NCBI RefSeq assembly: GCF_003985145.1
Contig: NZ_ML133535.1
Location: forward strand, 1-64,000
Reading direction: 5' to 3'
Length of the DNA: 64,000 nucleotides
Source of the DNA: Rhizobium anhuiense
Lineage (GTDB): Bacteria; Pseudomonadota; Alphaproteobacteria; Rhizobiales; Rhizobiaceae
In this document: piece by piece, positions 1 through 8,955 of the stretch
Layout: every line of letters begins with the position of its first letter
How positions within the stretch are numbered: position 1 is the first letter of the stretch
The notes under the pieces: model-generated
Database searches by the model: none
Told to the model about the DNA's origin: nothing
What the model saw: only the letters and a program-made list of their open reading frames with translations
Translations under genes and position numbers: made by a program

Positions 1-445
1 GGCCTTGCCCTTCCTTCCACAGCCCCTGGGATTTGAGCCGGTCGGCCACATCCTTCGGCATATAGGTCTCGTCATGCTTGGCCAGCACGGTGTCGGCGAC
101 GAAGACATTCGTTCCCGGCGTAAACATGCCTTCGGTGACGACGCCCTGGCCCTCGCGGAAGAGATCGGGAAGGATGCCGGTATATCTCACCTTCACGGCA
201 TTGGCGCTGGCGTCGGTGACGGCAAATTCCACGGTCGAGCCGGTGCCGCGCACGACGCTGCCCTCGCCGACCAGGCCGCCGAGGCGGATGCGGGTTTGCG
301 GCGCCACCGGCGTCTTCGCCAGATCGGCCGGCATGTAGAAATAGGCGACCGACTGGCTGAAGGCGAACATCACCAGCAGCACGGCGGCGGCAATGAAGCC
401 CATGCCGCCGGCGATCACCGCCAGGCGCTTCTGCTTGCGCGTCAT
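1..445 (-). CDS. ccmE: cytochrome c maturation heme chaperone CcmE (CycJ), partial at window edge
   Basis: Periplasmic, membrane-anchored heme chaperone that receives heme from the CcmABCD system and passes it to the CcmF/CcmH ligase for attachment to apocytochromes c. The 148 visible residues show an N-terminal membrane anchor (about residues 8-28), a beta-barrel domain, and the heme-binding motif [10 protein letters not shown] with the covalent heme ligand His124 and Tyr128. The ATG at 445 overlaps the ccmI stop as ATGA, so the two are translationally coupled. The 3' end lies beyond the left edge. High confidence from the motif and the ccmI neighbour; ccmF and ccmH are expected next, off window. 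Confidence 0.95.
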   Translation of the reverse strand, partial: MTRKQKRLAVIAGGMGFIAAAVLLVMFAFSQSVAYFYMPADLAKTPVAPQTRIRLGGLVGEGSVVRGTGSTVEFAVTDASANAVKVRYTGILPDLFREGQGVVTEGMFTPGTNVFVADTVLAKHDETYMPKDVADRLKSQGLWKEGQG

Positions 446-1524
446 TGCGCCATTCCTTCCGTTGCTATGCCGAGTTCCCGGGCAAGCGCCAGCAATTGCC
501 GGCCCTGTTCGCCGGCCGGCGGAAAGGCCGCAAGCCCGCGCTTCAGGGCGCCGGCGGCACGATCCCTATCGTTCAATACGGCGTAAGAGCGGACGAGCCT
601 GAGCCAGCCATTCAAGTCGTCCGGGCTTTCGGAAAGCTTTGCGTCCAGGCCCGTCACCATGGCTTCGATCGCCTGACGTCGATCCGCAGTCCCGGCGGCG
701 ATCAGCGGAACTCCGCCATTGGCGGCGATGTGCTGATTGACGAGAGGCAGCCACGGCGCGTCCGCTGGCGACAGCCTGGCAAGTGCCGCAAAGGCCATCA
801 GCGCCTCATCGGGACGGCCCGCCTGCTCCATGCCGAGAGCGATGTAGAACAGGGCGCGCGGGTTTTCAGGTTCGAGCTGAACGATCTGTCGCAGGACGTC
901 GACCGTCTCCTTGTTCACCGAACCATGCGCCTCGGCCATCAGGGCTTCGGCAAGGCCACCCAGGCGATGAATGTCCGGGCCCAGCAGACGCAGGGCATTG
1001 CGGTAAGCCGACCGCGCGTCGGCGATCCGGCCGGCCCTGAGGTAGATTGGAGCGATCACATCCCATCCGCGGCCATCATCCGGCTGGCTCGCGAGGTGGC
1101 GCTCGGTTCTCGCGACCAGTATTGCAATGTCCTGGCCAGGATCCTCCAATCGCGCTTGCAACGGCAGCGACGGCATGTCGGGCGAACCCGCAAGACCATA
1201 GAGGCCAATGCTCGCCAAAGGCAGAAACGCGGCGATCGCCAACCTCAGCCACCTGTGCGGATGCGGCAACCTGCGGCATTCTTCTTGCTTCTGCTCGCTT
1301 GCCTTAAAAAGGCGCCGCGCTGTTTCAGCCCGCGCGCATTCATACTCGTTGCAGCCGATTTCGTTCGCCAGCAATTCCCTGTCGAGTTCGAGAAGTTGAT
1401 CCCGATAGACCCGGCCGGCTGCGGCCGCACCATCGTTGAACCGGACACGGCCTGACGCAAGTGGATGAAGAAGAGAGGCGATGATGGCAGTCGTGATGAC
1501 CGCGAAAACAATCCAAATAACCAT
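442..1524 (-). CDS. ccmI: cytochrome c maturation protein CcmI (CycH)
   Basis: Apocytochrome c chaperone that holds the unfolded C-terminus for heme ligation. The protein has 360 residues, with two membrane helices (about 1-20 and 95-115) flanking a cytoplasmic loop, then a long periplasmic region with TPR-like helical repeats (for example around [18 protein letters not shown]). The frame is open to 1578, but the start at 1524 (MVIWIVFAV) puts the first membrane helix at the N-terminus as in the family, so I chose it. It is followed by ccmE with an ATGA overlap. A FixK-type box lies 54 bases upstream, which would tie cytochrome c maturation to low oxygen and to the adjacent cbb3 oxidase genes. 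That link is inference. Confidence 0.9.
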   Translation of the reverse strand: MVIWIVFAVITTAIIASLLHPLASGRVRFNDGAAAAGRVYRDQLLELDRELLANEIGCNEYECARAETARRLFKASEQKQEECRRLPHPHRWLRLAIAAFLPLASIGLYGLAGSPDMPSLPLQARLEDPGQDIAILVARTERHLASQPDDGRGWDVIAPIYLRAGRIADARSAYRNALRLLGPDIHRLGGLAEALMAEAHGSVNKETVDVLRQIVQLEPENPRALFYIALGMEQAGRPDEALMAFAALARLSPADAPWLPLVNQHIAANGGVPLIAAGTADRRQAIEAMVTGLDAKLSESPDDLNGWLRLVRSYAVLNDRDRAAGALKRGLAAFPPAGEQGRQLLALARELGIATEGMAQ

Positions 1525-1577
1525 AACGTCCAGACGCCCTTTTGCGCTTGAACATACCGAGGCCGGGGGACGGCACA

Positions 1578-1591
1578 TTGATTCCGGTCAA
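1578..1591 (-). promoter_or_regulatory. FixK/FNR box upstream of ccmI
   Basis: Read on the minus strand the sequence is TTGACCGGAATCAA, 9 of 10 matches to TTGAT-N4-ATCAA. It ends 54 bases before the ccmI start at 1524, a good spacing for class II activation. It lies in the 101-base gap between the Crp/Fnr gene and ccmI, so ccmI probably has its own promoter. Confidence 0.7.
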
Positions 1592-1625
1592 CGACGACGA
1601 GCTCTTCCATCCCAATTTTTCGGGT

Positions 1626-2297
1626 TCAGCACGCTTCGCGAAGCAGGTCGACGCTTTCGACCAGGACGACCTTGCCTCTGACTTCGACGCCCGATGCCGC
1701 GAGCGTCGCAAACGCTCGCGACAGGGCTTCCGGCGCCAGACCCAATTTGCCGGCCAGGATTCTCTTCCGGTAAGGGAGGCGGAACGCGACCCGCGAGGTG
1801 GACGCCGAGGCGGGGCAGCGGCTCATCAGGTAGTTTGCCACACGTTGCGCCGCCGTGAGCAGCCGGTCACCGGCAATACAATCCATCGCGCCGAGCAGAT
1901 GCCTGACCATGATGCGCATGACGTTCCGGTGAATGACCGGATGTTGGTCAGCAAATGCCTGCAACTCCGCAAGCTCGAACAGCGCGACCTCGGCCCCGTC
2001 GGCCGACCACGCGCTATAGGCATAGGAGCCGCCGCCTGAGAGAAGATATTCGCCAAACGTGTCGCCCGGCTCGCACACGCAGATATCAGCCTCGCGCCCG
2101 GCGGATTCCGATTTTGAAAGTCGGACAAACCCGTTCGTGACGCAGTAGACGAATGATGCCTGCTGGCCCTCGCTTATGATCTTCTCGTCAGCAGCGAAGG
2201 TGCGAACCTCAGCCGTTGCGGTGAATTGCTCCACGGTCGCCGGATCCAAACCAGCGAACAGGTCGGACTGCAGAAGGACTGAATTTTTCGCAAGCAT
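1626..2297 (-). CDS. Crp/Fnr-family transcriptional regulator without FNR cysteines
   Basis: A 223-residue regulator with an N-terminal cyclic-nucleotide-type effector domain (about 15-120) and a C-terminal Crp-type winged helix. The recognition helix contains the E-x2-SR motif (PEALSRAF) that in this family reads TTGAT half-sites. The N-terminus lacks the four-cysteine cluster of FNR/FnrN, so it should not carry an oxygen-labile Fe-S cluster. Its only cysteines near the effector pocket are in FVYCV and ICVCEPG. By architecture it resembles DNR/NnrR-type regulators more than FixK. It starts 33 bases after fixS, preceded by AGGA, so it is probably the last gene of the fixGHIS transcript. Effector unknown. 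Confidence 0.85.
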   Translation of the reverse strand: MLAKNSVLLQSDLFAGLDPATVEQFTATAEVRTFAADEKIISEGQQASFVYCVTNGFVRLSKSESAGREADICVCEPGDTFGEYLLSGGGSYAYSAWSADGAEVALFELAELQAFADQHPVIHRNVMRIMVRHLLGAMDCIAGDRLLTAAQRVANYLMSRCPASASTSRVAFRLPYRKRILAGKLGLAPEALSRAFATLAASGVEVRGKVVLVESVDLLREAC

Positions 2298-2330
2298 CCA
2301 TCTTCCTTTCGTGTTTGGACCCGGTTGCGG

Positions 2331-2489
2331 TTAGGGTTTTCTTCGATCGGTTTCGTCCTCGGCGAGAATTCGCCAGGCGGCCCCTTGAAGATCGTCATAC
2401 TGGCCGCTCTTCAGCGACCAAAGAAATGCCAGCAGTCCCATTCCTCCCATCAGCAGTGCGATGGGTATGAGATAGATCAACATGTTCAT
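2331..2489 (-). CDS. fixS: cbb3 oxidase assembly protein FixS (CcoS)
   Basis: A 52-residue protein with a single N-terminal membrane helix (MLIYLIPIALLMGGMGLLAF), then the short hydrophilic tail WSLKSGQYDDLQGAAWRIL typical of CcoS. The family is needed to put the copper and heme cofactors into cbb3 oxidase. The start overlaps the fixI stop (ATGA at 2489-2486), the usual coupling in fixGHIS; a second ATG two codons later (2483) is also possible. It is the fourth gene of the fixGHIS operon. Confidence 0.93.
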   Translation of the reverse strand: MNMLIYLIPIALLMGGMGLLAFLWSLKSGQYDDLQGAAWRILAEDETDRRKP

Positions 2490-4768
2490 GCGGCCTTGAC
2501 CTCCGCACTCCGGCCGACCCGCCCCCGAATCTGCATAGCCGGACGCTTGCCGAACGCGTTCAGGCGCAGTGCGTTCATCACGACGATGATCGAAGATGTC
2601 GACATTGCCACCGCCGCTATGAGCGGCGTCGCCAATCCAGCGATGGCAATCGGCACCGCCAGGACGTTGTAACCGATGGCGAGAGCGAAGTTCTGCCGGA
2701 TGAGGTTGGCGGAGCTTCGCGCAATGGCGATCGCTTCCGGCACAGCGTCGAGGCGATCGTTGAAGAAAACGAGGTCGGCGGCCTGTCTGCCGATATCGGA
2801 GGCCGTGGCCGGCGCCATCGAGACATGGGCCGCAGCAAGGGCAGGAGCGTCGTTGATCCCGTCGCCAACCATGAGCACGCGACGCCCTTCGCCGTTCAGC
2901 CTCTGGCATTCATCGACCTTCCGTTTCGGCGTCAGAGAGCCCAAAGCCCTGCCGATGCCCAGAGCATGCGCCGTATTGTCGACGACGATCTGACGGTCGC
3001 CGGACACGATCAGCGTTTCAAGGCCGGCTGCGTCGAGCTGGCCGATGGCCTCGCGAGCGCCCGGACGAAGCGTGTCATCGAAGAAGAAACGGGCAAGATC
3101 GACGCCGTTCTGCGACAAGACCACTTCCGAGAACGGACTATCGGCGGTGCGGGGCACGCAGCTGGTTCCGCAGGCAAATGCCGTGTTGCCCAGTCGATAG
3201 ACGTCAGCGCCTTTCCTGGCTTCCAGTCCCCCGCCGGGGATCTCCGTGACGCTGTCGAAGGACATGGGGGCGGTTTCGGTGCCCCGCAGCAGAGCCTGAG
3301 AAAGAGGATGCCGTGAATGCACGGCCAATCCGCGGGCGATTGCTGTGGTCTCTTCCATGGCGTCCATTCTGACAAGGCGCAGCCTGCCCATCGTCAAGGT
3401 GCCCGTTTTGTCAAAGGCCACAGTGTCGGTCTCGGCCAGTCTTTCGAGTGCCGAACCGTCCTTCACCATGATGCCCTTGCGGAAAAGCTCCCCCGCGGCG
3501 ACGACCTGGACCACGGGCACGGCAAGGCCCAATGCGCATGGGCAGGTAATGATCAGGACCGCTACCGCGACCAGCATTGCCTGTTTCCAGTCTCCGCCGA
3601 GGAAGCCCCAGGCAAGAAACGAGACCAGCGCCAACAGATGCACGGCCGGCGAATAGAGCGCCGCAGCGCGATCGGCGATCCTGCGGTAGCGAGCTCTTCC
3701 GCCCTCGGCTGCTTCCATGAGGCCGATGATCTCCGAAAGAAGCGAATTCTTGGCAATGCGCGTCGCGCGCAGGACGAGCGAGCCGGTCAGGTTCATCGCG
3801 CCCGAACTCACCTCGCTGTTACTGGCGACGGCGACGGGGCTGCTCTCGCCGGTGACGATGGAGAGATCCACGTCGCTTTCTCCGCTGACCACTACGCCAT
3901 CGACGGGAACCCTTTCGCCTGCCGCTATCGAGATTTCATCTCCCACCGCGATCTCTTCTACCGCAATGTAACGTCGGGACCCGTCCGGATTGATCAGCAA
4001 GGCCCCGCGCGGCGCCAGCCTTGCAAGTCCGTTGATCGCCGCCCGAGCCTTTTCCCGCATGATATGATCGAGGGTCCTGCCGATCAGCAGGAAGAAGAGC
4101 AGCGAAACCGAAGCGTCGAACCATGCATGTTCACCGTGATGGATGGTCTCCCACAGTGAAACGGCATAGGAGAGCGTCACGGCGAGAGAGATCGGAACGT
4201 CCATGTTGGTGCGCCCGCGGCGGAGCGCATTCCAGGCCGATTTGAAGAAGAAACGCCCGGCATAAACCAGCGCGGGCGCTGCTATCATCGCCGAGATCCA
4301 ATGAAACATGTCGCGTGTCGCGGCATCTGCGCCAGACCAGACCGATACCGAAAGCAACATGATGTTGGCGGCCGCAAAGCCGGAAACGCCGATCGCCAGG
4401 AGAAGCTGATTGCGGGTTCTGTCGTTTTCGGCGGCCGAGGGGGTAAAGAGATGCGCGCGATATCCGGCCGAGTTGATCGCTGCGAGGATCTCGGACGGAT
4501 CGGCGGCATGTGTCTCCATCTCCTCCTGGTAGACGCAGGTTACCCTTCGAGCCGTAAGATTGACGCGCGCCGTCTTGACGAAAGGAAGTGTCAGCAACGC
4601 CCCTTCTATGGTCGAAATGCAGCCACCGCAGTGAATATCAGGAACGCTCAAGTCCAACTGGCGCAGTCCGCCGCCGAGCGGCTGGCTGGCAAGGCGGACC
4701 TCTTCGGCACTGGATGACGTCGTGCTGAGAGCAAGCACGCTTTCCGCGTCCATGGTGCAGCAGGTCAT
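2486..4768 (-). CDS. fixI: copper-translocating P1B-type ATPase FixI (CcoI)
   Basis: Inner-membrane copper pump of the CtpA/CcoI type that supplies Cu for cbb3 oxidase assembly. The 760 residues show, in order: an HMA metal-binding domain with CGGC (Cys47, Cys50); membrane helices from about residue 120; the actuator-domain TGES (307-310); the transmembrane metal motif CPC (409-411); the phosphorylation motif DKTGT with Asp453; the HP locus (SRHPL); and the hinge motif GDGIND. An extra cysteine pair (MTCC) sits at the very N-terminus. It overlaps fixH upstream and fixS downstream by four bases each. Confidence 0.96.
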   Translation of the reverse strand: MTCCTMDAESVLALSTTSSSAEEVRLASQPLGGGLRQLDLSVPDIHCGGCISTIEGALLTLPFVKTARVNLTARRVTCVYQEEMETHAADPSEILAAINSAGYRAHLFTPSAAENDRTRNQLLLAIGVSGFAAANIMLLSVSVWSGADAATRDMFHWISAMIAAPALVYAGRFFFKSAWNALRRGRTNMDVPISLAVTLSYAVSLWETIHHGEHAWFDASVSLLFFLLIGRTLDHIMREKARAAINGLARLAPRGALLINPDGSRRYIAVEEIAVGDEISIAAGERVPVDGVVVSGESDVDLSIVTGESSPVAVASNSEVSSGAMNLTGSLVLRATRIAKNSLLSEIIGLMEAAEGGRARYRRIADRAAALYSPAVHLLALVSFLAWGFLGGDWKQAMLVAVAVLIITCPCALGLAVPVVQVVAAGELFRKGIMVKDGSALERLAETDTVAFDKTGTLTMGRLRLVRMDAMEETTAIARGLAVHSRHPLSQALLRGTETAPMSFDSVTEIPGGGLEARKGADVYRLGNTAFACGTSCVPRTADSPFSEVVLSQNGVDLARFFFDDTLRPGAREAIGQLDAAGLETLIVSGDRQIVVDNTAHALGIGRALGSLTPKRKVDECQRLNGEGRRVLMVGDGINDAPALAAAHVSMAPATASDIGRQAADLVFFNDRLDAVPEAIAIARSSANLIRQNFALAIGYNVLAVPIAIAGLATPLIAAVAMSTSSIIVVMNALRLNAFGKRPAMQIRGRVGRSAEVKAA

Positions 4769-5250
4769 CGGTCCAACTCCTTGGTATCGATGCGTTTGGC
4801 CTCATGCATGACGACCAAGCCGTCGTTTCGCGAGATGGCCTCCACGATCCAGTCACCCTCGGCCAGGTTGTGATCTGCTTCGAACCGTCCCTCGGCTGTT
4901 TTTCTGAGCGTGAGGTGGAAGTCTTCGTGATCTCCGACGGGTCGCTTGAAATTCAGCACGACCTCGTCGACGGTCGCAGGCGCGCCGCTCTTGTCGTGAA
5001 TGTCGTAGCGGATCTGATGCCCTCTTATGGAGAGATCGCCCGCGACGCCGGAAGCCGCCATTGCCTTCATCGCCGCCGCTTTGCGGTTGAACTCCTGACT
5101 GGCGACATAGGTATTTTCCACGACCAGACCGCTCCAGCTGGAGGAGGCATAGAAGGCCATGGTGACATTCACCGCGATCACCACAGCGAAGAAGGTCGAG
5201 GTCGCAACCAGCATGTGCAGGCCTGTAAAACCTTGGGCAGAGGTCTTCAT
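4765..5250 (-). CDS. fixH: FixH family protein (CcoH)
   Basis: A 161-residue protein with one N-terminal membrane helix (about 12-35) and a periplasmic beta-rich domain, the FixH/CcoH layout. It is needed for stable assembly of the cbb3 oxidase and is thought to contact subunit CcoP. The start overlaps the fixG stop and the stop overlaps the fixI start, both by four bases, so expression is tightly coupled within fixGHIS. Confidence 0.94.
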   Translation of the reverse strand: MKTSAQGFTGLHMLVATSTFFAVVIAVNVTMAFYASSSWSGLVVENTYVASQEFNRKAAAMKAMAASGVAGDLSIRGHQIRYDIHDKSGAPATVDEVVLNFKRPVGDHEDFHLTLRKTAEGRFEADHNLAEGDWIVEAISRNDGLVVMHEAKRIDTKELDR

Positions 5251-6815
5251 TTGGTGTCTCCCGGTGCATTGAACGCCGCGCGGTAGGTTGCCCGATCGGC
5301 GCGATCCGTATCTTCGATCACGAACAGAAATTCACTGATTGCGGCGCCGGTGGGCTTGCGCGTAACGAAGACCTTGAGCGTCGTGGCTGCGTCCGGTTCG
5401 GCATGGACGGTAAAGCGGCGAGCGTCTTCCTTGCCGAACTCGGGAATACGCATCGTCGCCCCCTCCAGCCCGACCAGGCTTATGTTCACATCCCGCGGCG
5501 TCGGCACCATGTTCAGGATCCGAAGCGTGTAGCCATTCCGCAGTGAGCCGTCGCTTTCCAGAACATATTGGGGGTTTCGGTCGTGAACGACGTTGAGTTC
5601 AAGGCGCTCGCGAAAGGCGAGGTGGACGAGCATGGCCACGCCGACCGATGCCCAGGCGACCGCGTAAAAGACGATTCTCGGACGAAAGACGATGCGCCAG
5701 TTGAAGTGCCGGATCGCCGGGACGAAGCTTCCATCCTCGTTTCGAACCCTAGACGGCTGGACGGCCGTTCGCCCTTCGTCGGTCGCCAGTGACATGTTGC
5801 TCGCGTATTCGCTCAGCGTGGCATAGGCAATCAGGCCGCGAGGCTTTCCGAGTTTGTCCATGACACCGTCGCAGGCGTCGATGCAGAGCGCGCATGTGAT
5901 GCACTCCATCTGCTGTCCGTCGCGAATGTCGATACCCATCGGGCACACCGCCACGCAGGCATTGCAATCGACGCAATCGCCCACCGGCAAGCCTTTGGCT
6001 TGCGCCTTTTTCGCGTGACGCGACCGCTGCTCGCCCCGCCAGTCATGATAGGTGACGACGAGAGAATTCTCGTCGAGCATCGCACCCTGGATGCGTGGCC
6101 ACGGGCACATATAGGTGCAAACCTGCTCGCGCATGAGGCCGCCGAGCACATAGGTCGTCGCAGTAAGGACGGCGACCGTGGCGTAGGCGGCTGCAGGAGC
6201 GCGGCCAGTGAACAGCGAAACAAGCAGGCTCGGCGCGTCGGCAAAATAAAAAATCCACGCTCCGCCCGTGGCGACGCCGATCAGCAGCCAGATCGAATGT
6301 TTGACGACACGCTTCCTCAGCTTGGCAAAGCTCATGGGAGCGGCGTCAAGCTTCATTCGCGCGTTTCGATCGCCTTCGATCGCGCGTTCGACGACGAGAA
6401 AGAGATCGACCCAGACGGTCTGCGGACAGGCGTAGCCGCACCAGGCGCGGCCGACCGCGGAAGTGACGAGAAACAGGCCGAACCCCGCCATGACGAGGAG
6501 ACCAGCCACATAATAAAATTCCTGAGGCCAGATTTCGATGAAGAAAAAGAAGAAGCGTCGTGAGGAAAGGTCGATGAGGATTGCCTGGTCAGGCGCGTAA
6601 GGACCGCGATCCCAGCGAATCCATGGCGCGAGATAGTAGATGCCGAGCGTGACCAGCATGACGATCCATTTGAATCGACGGAATCGCCCCTCTGCACGCT
6701 TGGGAAAAACCTTCTTCCGAGGTGCATAGAGAGGCTGCCGATTGCGACGGGCGTTGACCGGCTCGACGCTGAGCCGTTCGATGCTGTCGGGATCTGGTGC
6801 AGTGTAGAGGTTCAT
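5247..6815 (-). CDS. fixG: cytochrome c oxidase accessory protein FixG (CcoG)
   Basis: Membrane-bound iron-sulfur protein, first gene of fixGHIS; CcoG-type proteins reduce copper during cbb3 oxidase assembly. The 522 residues contain about five membrane helices in the first two thirds, a conserved C-x3-CP motif (CGYACPQTVW), two [4Fe-4S] ferredoxin motifs (CVDCNACVAVCP and CITCALCIDAC), and a C-terminal immunoglobulin-like FixG_C domain. A perfect FixK box lies 53 bases upstream of the start. The fixNOQP transcript ends at a terminator upstream of this gene, so fixGHIS is a separate unit. Confidence 0.96.
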   Translation of the reverse strand: MNLYTAPDPDSIERLSVEPVNARRNRQPLYAPRKKVFPKRAEGRFRRFKWIVMLVTLGIYYLAPWIRWDRGPYAPDQAILIDLSSRRFFFFFIEIWPQEFYYVAGLLVMAGFGLFLVTSAVGRAWCGYACPQTVWVDLFLVVERAIEGDRNARMKLDAAPMSFAKLRKRVVKHSIWLLIGVATGGAWIFYFADAPSLLVSLFTGRAPAAAYATVAVLTATTYVLGGLMREQVCTYMCPWPRIQGAMLDENSLVVTYHDWRGEQRSRHAKKAQAKGLPVGDCVDCNACVAVCPMGIDIRDGQQMECITCALCIDACDGVMDKLGKPRGLIAYATLSEYASNMSLATDEGRTAVQPSRVRNEDGSFVPAIRHFNWRIVFRPRIVFYAVAWASVGVAMLVHLAFRERLELNVVHDRNPQYVLESDGSLRNGYTLRILNMVPTPRDVNISLVGLEGATMRIPEFGKEDARRFTVHAEPDAATTLKVFVTRKPTGAAISEFLFVIEDTDRADRATYRAAFNAPGDTK

Positions 6816-6867
6816 GGGACCTATCCGATTTCACCCGACCTTGTCCCATCCGCCGCGCATCCTTTCC

Positions 6868-6881
6868 TTGATACAGATCAA
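6868..6881 (-). promoter_or_regulatory. FixK/FNR box upstream of fixGHIS
   Basis: TTGATACAGATCAA, a perfect match to TTGAT-N4-ATCAA. It is 53 bases before the fixG start, consistent with activation of fixGHIS by FixK or an FNR-type protein. Confidence 0.9.
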
Positions 6882-6904
6882 GACGAAGGTCTTCCCGCCA
6901 ATGG

Positions 6905-6936
6905 AAAAGGCCACGCCCTGGAGAGAGGGCGTGGCC
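6905..6936 (-). terminator. Rho-independent terminator after fixNOQP and its downstream small gene
   Basis: An 11-base-pair perfect stem (6909-6919 with 6926-6936) with a six-base loop, followed on the minus strand by TTTTCC. It separates fixNOQP and the small gene from the fixGHIS promoter. Confidence 0.85.
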
Positions 6937-6989
6937 TGGAGGAACCGCGGGGAACGAACACCGCTGGGACGTCCTCGACAAGTCTGCAG

Positions 6990-7175
6990 CTAGCGGCTTG
7001 TCTGCTCGTGGTCTTTGAGGCAGGTCAAACTGATGATCGAACTGCCGATCTTTGCCGGATCATCCTGATCGGACGGTGGCGGCAGGGCCTTGGCGCGCGC
7101 CGACACACGTGATCGTATCGCTGCGCGCGGCGTGCCGTAGAGATCGAGGATCGGATTGTGGCCGTGAGCCGCCAT
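6990..7175 (-). CDS. small conserved-context protein after fixP (hypothetical)
   Basis: A 61-residue frame starting 11 bases after the fixP stop, with a ribosome binding site AAGGAG eight bases before its ATG, and followed by the fixNOQP terminator. I recognise no family. It has no membrane helix and is basic in its middle part (RAAIRSRVSARAKALPP), with one cysteine near the C-terminus. Its place inside the fixNOQP transcript suggests a role linked to the oxidase or its regulation, but that is inference only. Confidence 0.55.
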   Translation of the reverse strand: MAAHGHNPILDLYGTPRAAIRSRVSARAKALPPPSDQDDPAKIGSSIISLTCLKDHEQTSR

Positions 7176-7186
7176 AGCTCTGCTCC

Positions 7187-8050
7187 TTACGTTCCGCCGC
7201 CAAGCGAATGCACGAAGATCGTCAGTTCCTTGACCGTCGTATCGCCGAGGCGCCCTGCCCAGGCGGGCATGACGCCATGCTTCGGAGAAGCGACCTGGCG
7301 GATGATCGCATCCTCGCCGCGGGCCTTCAGCCAGATCGCATCAGCGAGATCCGGCGCGCCCATTTCGGCTTTTCCTTTGGCATCCTCGCCGTGACATGCG
7401 GCACAGTTGTCGACGAAGACCTGTTTTCCCGCCTCTGCGAGACCGGGGTCCGACGGTGTATTGGTCAGCCCCCAGACGTAAGCCGCGACCTGCCTTGTCT
7501 GGATGGGATCCAGAACATCGACAAAGGGCGGCATCTCGGAAGCATGAGTGTCCGTATCCCCGTCGAAGCGAATCCCATGCGCGATCGTCGTCTGGATGGC
7601 ATCCAGGTCTCCGCCCCACAGCCAATCGTCGTCGTTGAGGTTCGGAAATCCAGGACCGCCGCTTGCTCCCGAGCCGTGGCATGGCGCACAATTCACCTTG
7701 AATGCTGACGCGCCGCCGGCGATTGCGAATTCGCGAAGGGCAGAATCGGAATCGATTTCCTGTACCGTCTTGGCGGCGATCAGATCATGAAATTGCATTT
7801 GCGATGCCTTGGCCTGGTCCAGGTTCTGCTGCAGTTCGGCGCGGCTGGAAAAACCGAGCATGCCCTTCGTAGCGTCGGTAATCATCGGGATCGCGGGATA
7901 TGCGATCGCATAGCCCAACGCCCAGACAATGGTGGCGTAGAAGGTCCACACCCACCAGCGGGGCATCGGATTGTTGAGTTCGCGGATGCCGTCCCATTCA
8001 TGTCCGGTCGTTTCGACGCCGCTAAATTCATCGATATGTTTTTCCGACAT
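7187..8050 (-). CDS. fixP: cbb3-type cytochrome c oxidase diheme subunit III FixP (CcoP)
   Basis: Membrane-anchored diheme cytochrome c that feeds electrons to the FixO/FixN core. With the ATG at 8050 it has 287 residues: one membrane helix near residues 33-55, then two cytochrome c domains with CAPCH (121-125) and CAACH (216-220). The frame also has an ATG at 8059, but AAGGA sits eight bases before 8050 and too close to 8059, so I prefer 8050. It follows fixQ with a one-base gap. Confidence 0.96.
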   Translation of the reverse strand: MSEKHIDEFSGVETTGHEWDGIRELNNPMPRWWVWTFYATIVWALGYAIAYPAIPMITDATKGMLGFSSRAELQQNLDQAKASQMQFHDLIAAKTVQEIDSDSALREFAIAGGASAFKVNCAPCHGSGASGGPGFPNLNDDDWLWGGDLDAIQTTIAHGIRFDGDTDTHASEMPPFVDVLDPIQTRQVAAYVWGLTNTPSDPGLAEAGKQVFVDNCAACHGEDAKGKAEMGAPDLADAIWLKARGEDAIIRQVASPKHGVMPAWAGRLGDTTVKELTIFVHSLGGGT

Positions 8051-8051
8051 C

Positions 8052-8204
8052 TCAATCATCCTTCAAGGGAATATCGGCGGCCTCTTTCGCCGTCTGCTTG
8101 CTGCCTGGGCGAAGGGTGAACACAACCACGCCGACGAAGAATGCCGCCATTGCCAAAAGGCCCCAGCTGTCGGCGAAGTGTCTCATTGCAGTGTAGGTTT
8201 CCAT
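8052..8204 (-). CDS. fixQ: cbb3-type oxidase subunit IV FixQ (CcoQ)
   Basis: A 50-residue protein reading METYTAMRHFADSWGLLAMA at its start, with a single membrane helix (about 14-31) and a short charged tail ending LKDD. Size, topology and position between fixO and fixP are those of CcoQ, the small subunit that stabilises the CcoP association. The ATG at 8204 is eight bases after the fixO stop and the TGA ends just before the fixP start. Confidence 0.93.
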   Translation of the reverse strand: METYTAMRHFADSWGLLAMAAFFVGVVVFTLRPGSKQTAKEAADIPLKDD

Positions 8205-8212
8205 GGATCACC

Positions 8213-8947
8213 TCACCGGTAGCCGGTCGCATCGTCGTAGGTCGAGAAATCGACCAACGTTCCGAGCATCTGCAGGTAGGCCACTAAGGCATCCATTTCG
8301 GTCAGCGCAGCGGGATCGCCGTCGAAATCGCCGGTCTTCGCCTTCGGATAGCGGGCAAGCAGGGCCGTCGTATCTGCGTTCGGATCGGCTTGGGCCTTCA
8401 TGTCGGCTTCCGCATTCGCCAGCATGTCGTCGTTATAAGGTACGCCCACGTCCTCGTTGGCCTTCAGGTCCATTCCCACGTCCTTGACCGTCACCCGTTG
8501 CTCTTTGAGGAAGGCGTAACTCGGCATGATCGACTCCGGCACCACTGCCCGGGGATCGGCGAGATGCTGGACATGCCATTCGTTGGAATAGCGTCCGCCG
8601 ACGCGGGCCAGATCCGGCCCGGTTCGTTTGGATCCCCATTGGAAAGGATGATCGTACATGGACTCGGCCGCGAGCGAGTAATGGCCGTAGCGTTCCACCT
8701 CGTCGCGGAACGGTCTGATCATCTGGCTGTGGCAGAGGTAGCAGCCTTCGCGGATGTAGATGTTTCGTCCGGCCAGCTCGAGCGGCGTATACGGCCGCAT
8801 GCCTTCCACCTTTTCAATCGTGTTCTGCAGGTAGAACAGCGGTGCGATTTCGACGATGCCGCCGATGCTCACGACGAGCAGCGAGCCGACGAGAAGAAGC
8901 GTCGCGTTCTTCTCGAGGATCTTATGTTTATCAAGTATCGATGCCAT
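8213..8947 (-). CDS. fixO: cbb3-type cytochrome c oxidase monoheme subunit II FixO (CcoO)
   Basis: A 244-residue membrane-anchored monoheme cytochrome c, the second subunit of the cbb3 oxidase. It has one membrane helix (about 16-40) and the heme c motif CYLCH (69-73) followed by SQMIRP, the conserved CcoO sequence. It begins eight bases after the fixN stop and is followed by fixQ. Confidence 0.97.
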   Translation of the reverse strand: MASILDKHKILEKNATLLLVGSLLVVSIGGIVEIAPLFYLQNTIEKVEGMRPYTPLELAGRNIYIREGCYLCHSQMIRPFRDEVERYGHYSLAAESMYDHPFQWGSKRTGPDLARVGGRYSNEWHVQHLADPRAVVPESIMPSYAFLKEQRVTVKDVGMDLKANEDVGVPYNDDMLANAEADMKAQADPNADTTALLARYPKAKTGDFDGDPAALTEMDALVAYLQMLGTLVDFSTYDDATGYR

Positions 8948-8955
8948 GTCTCACC

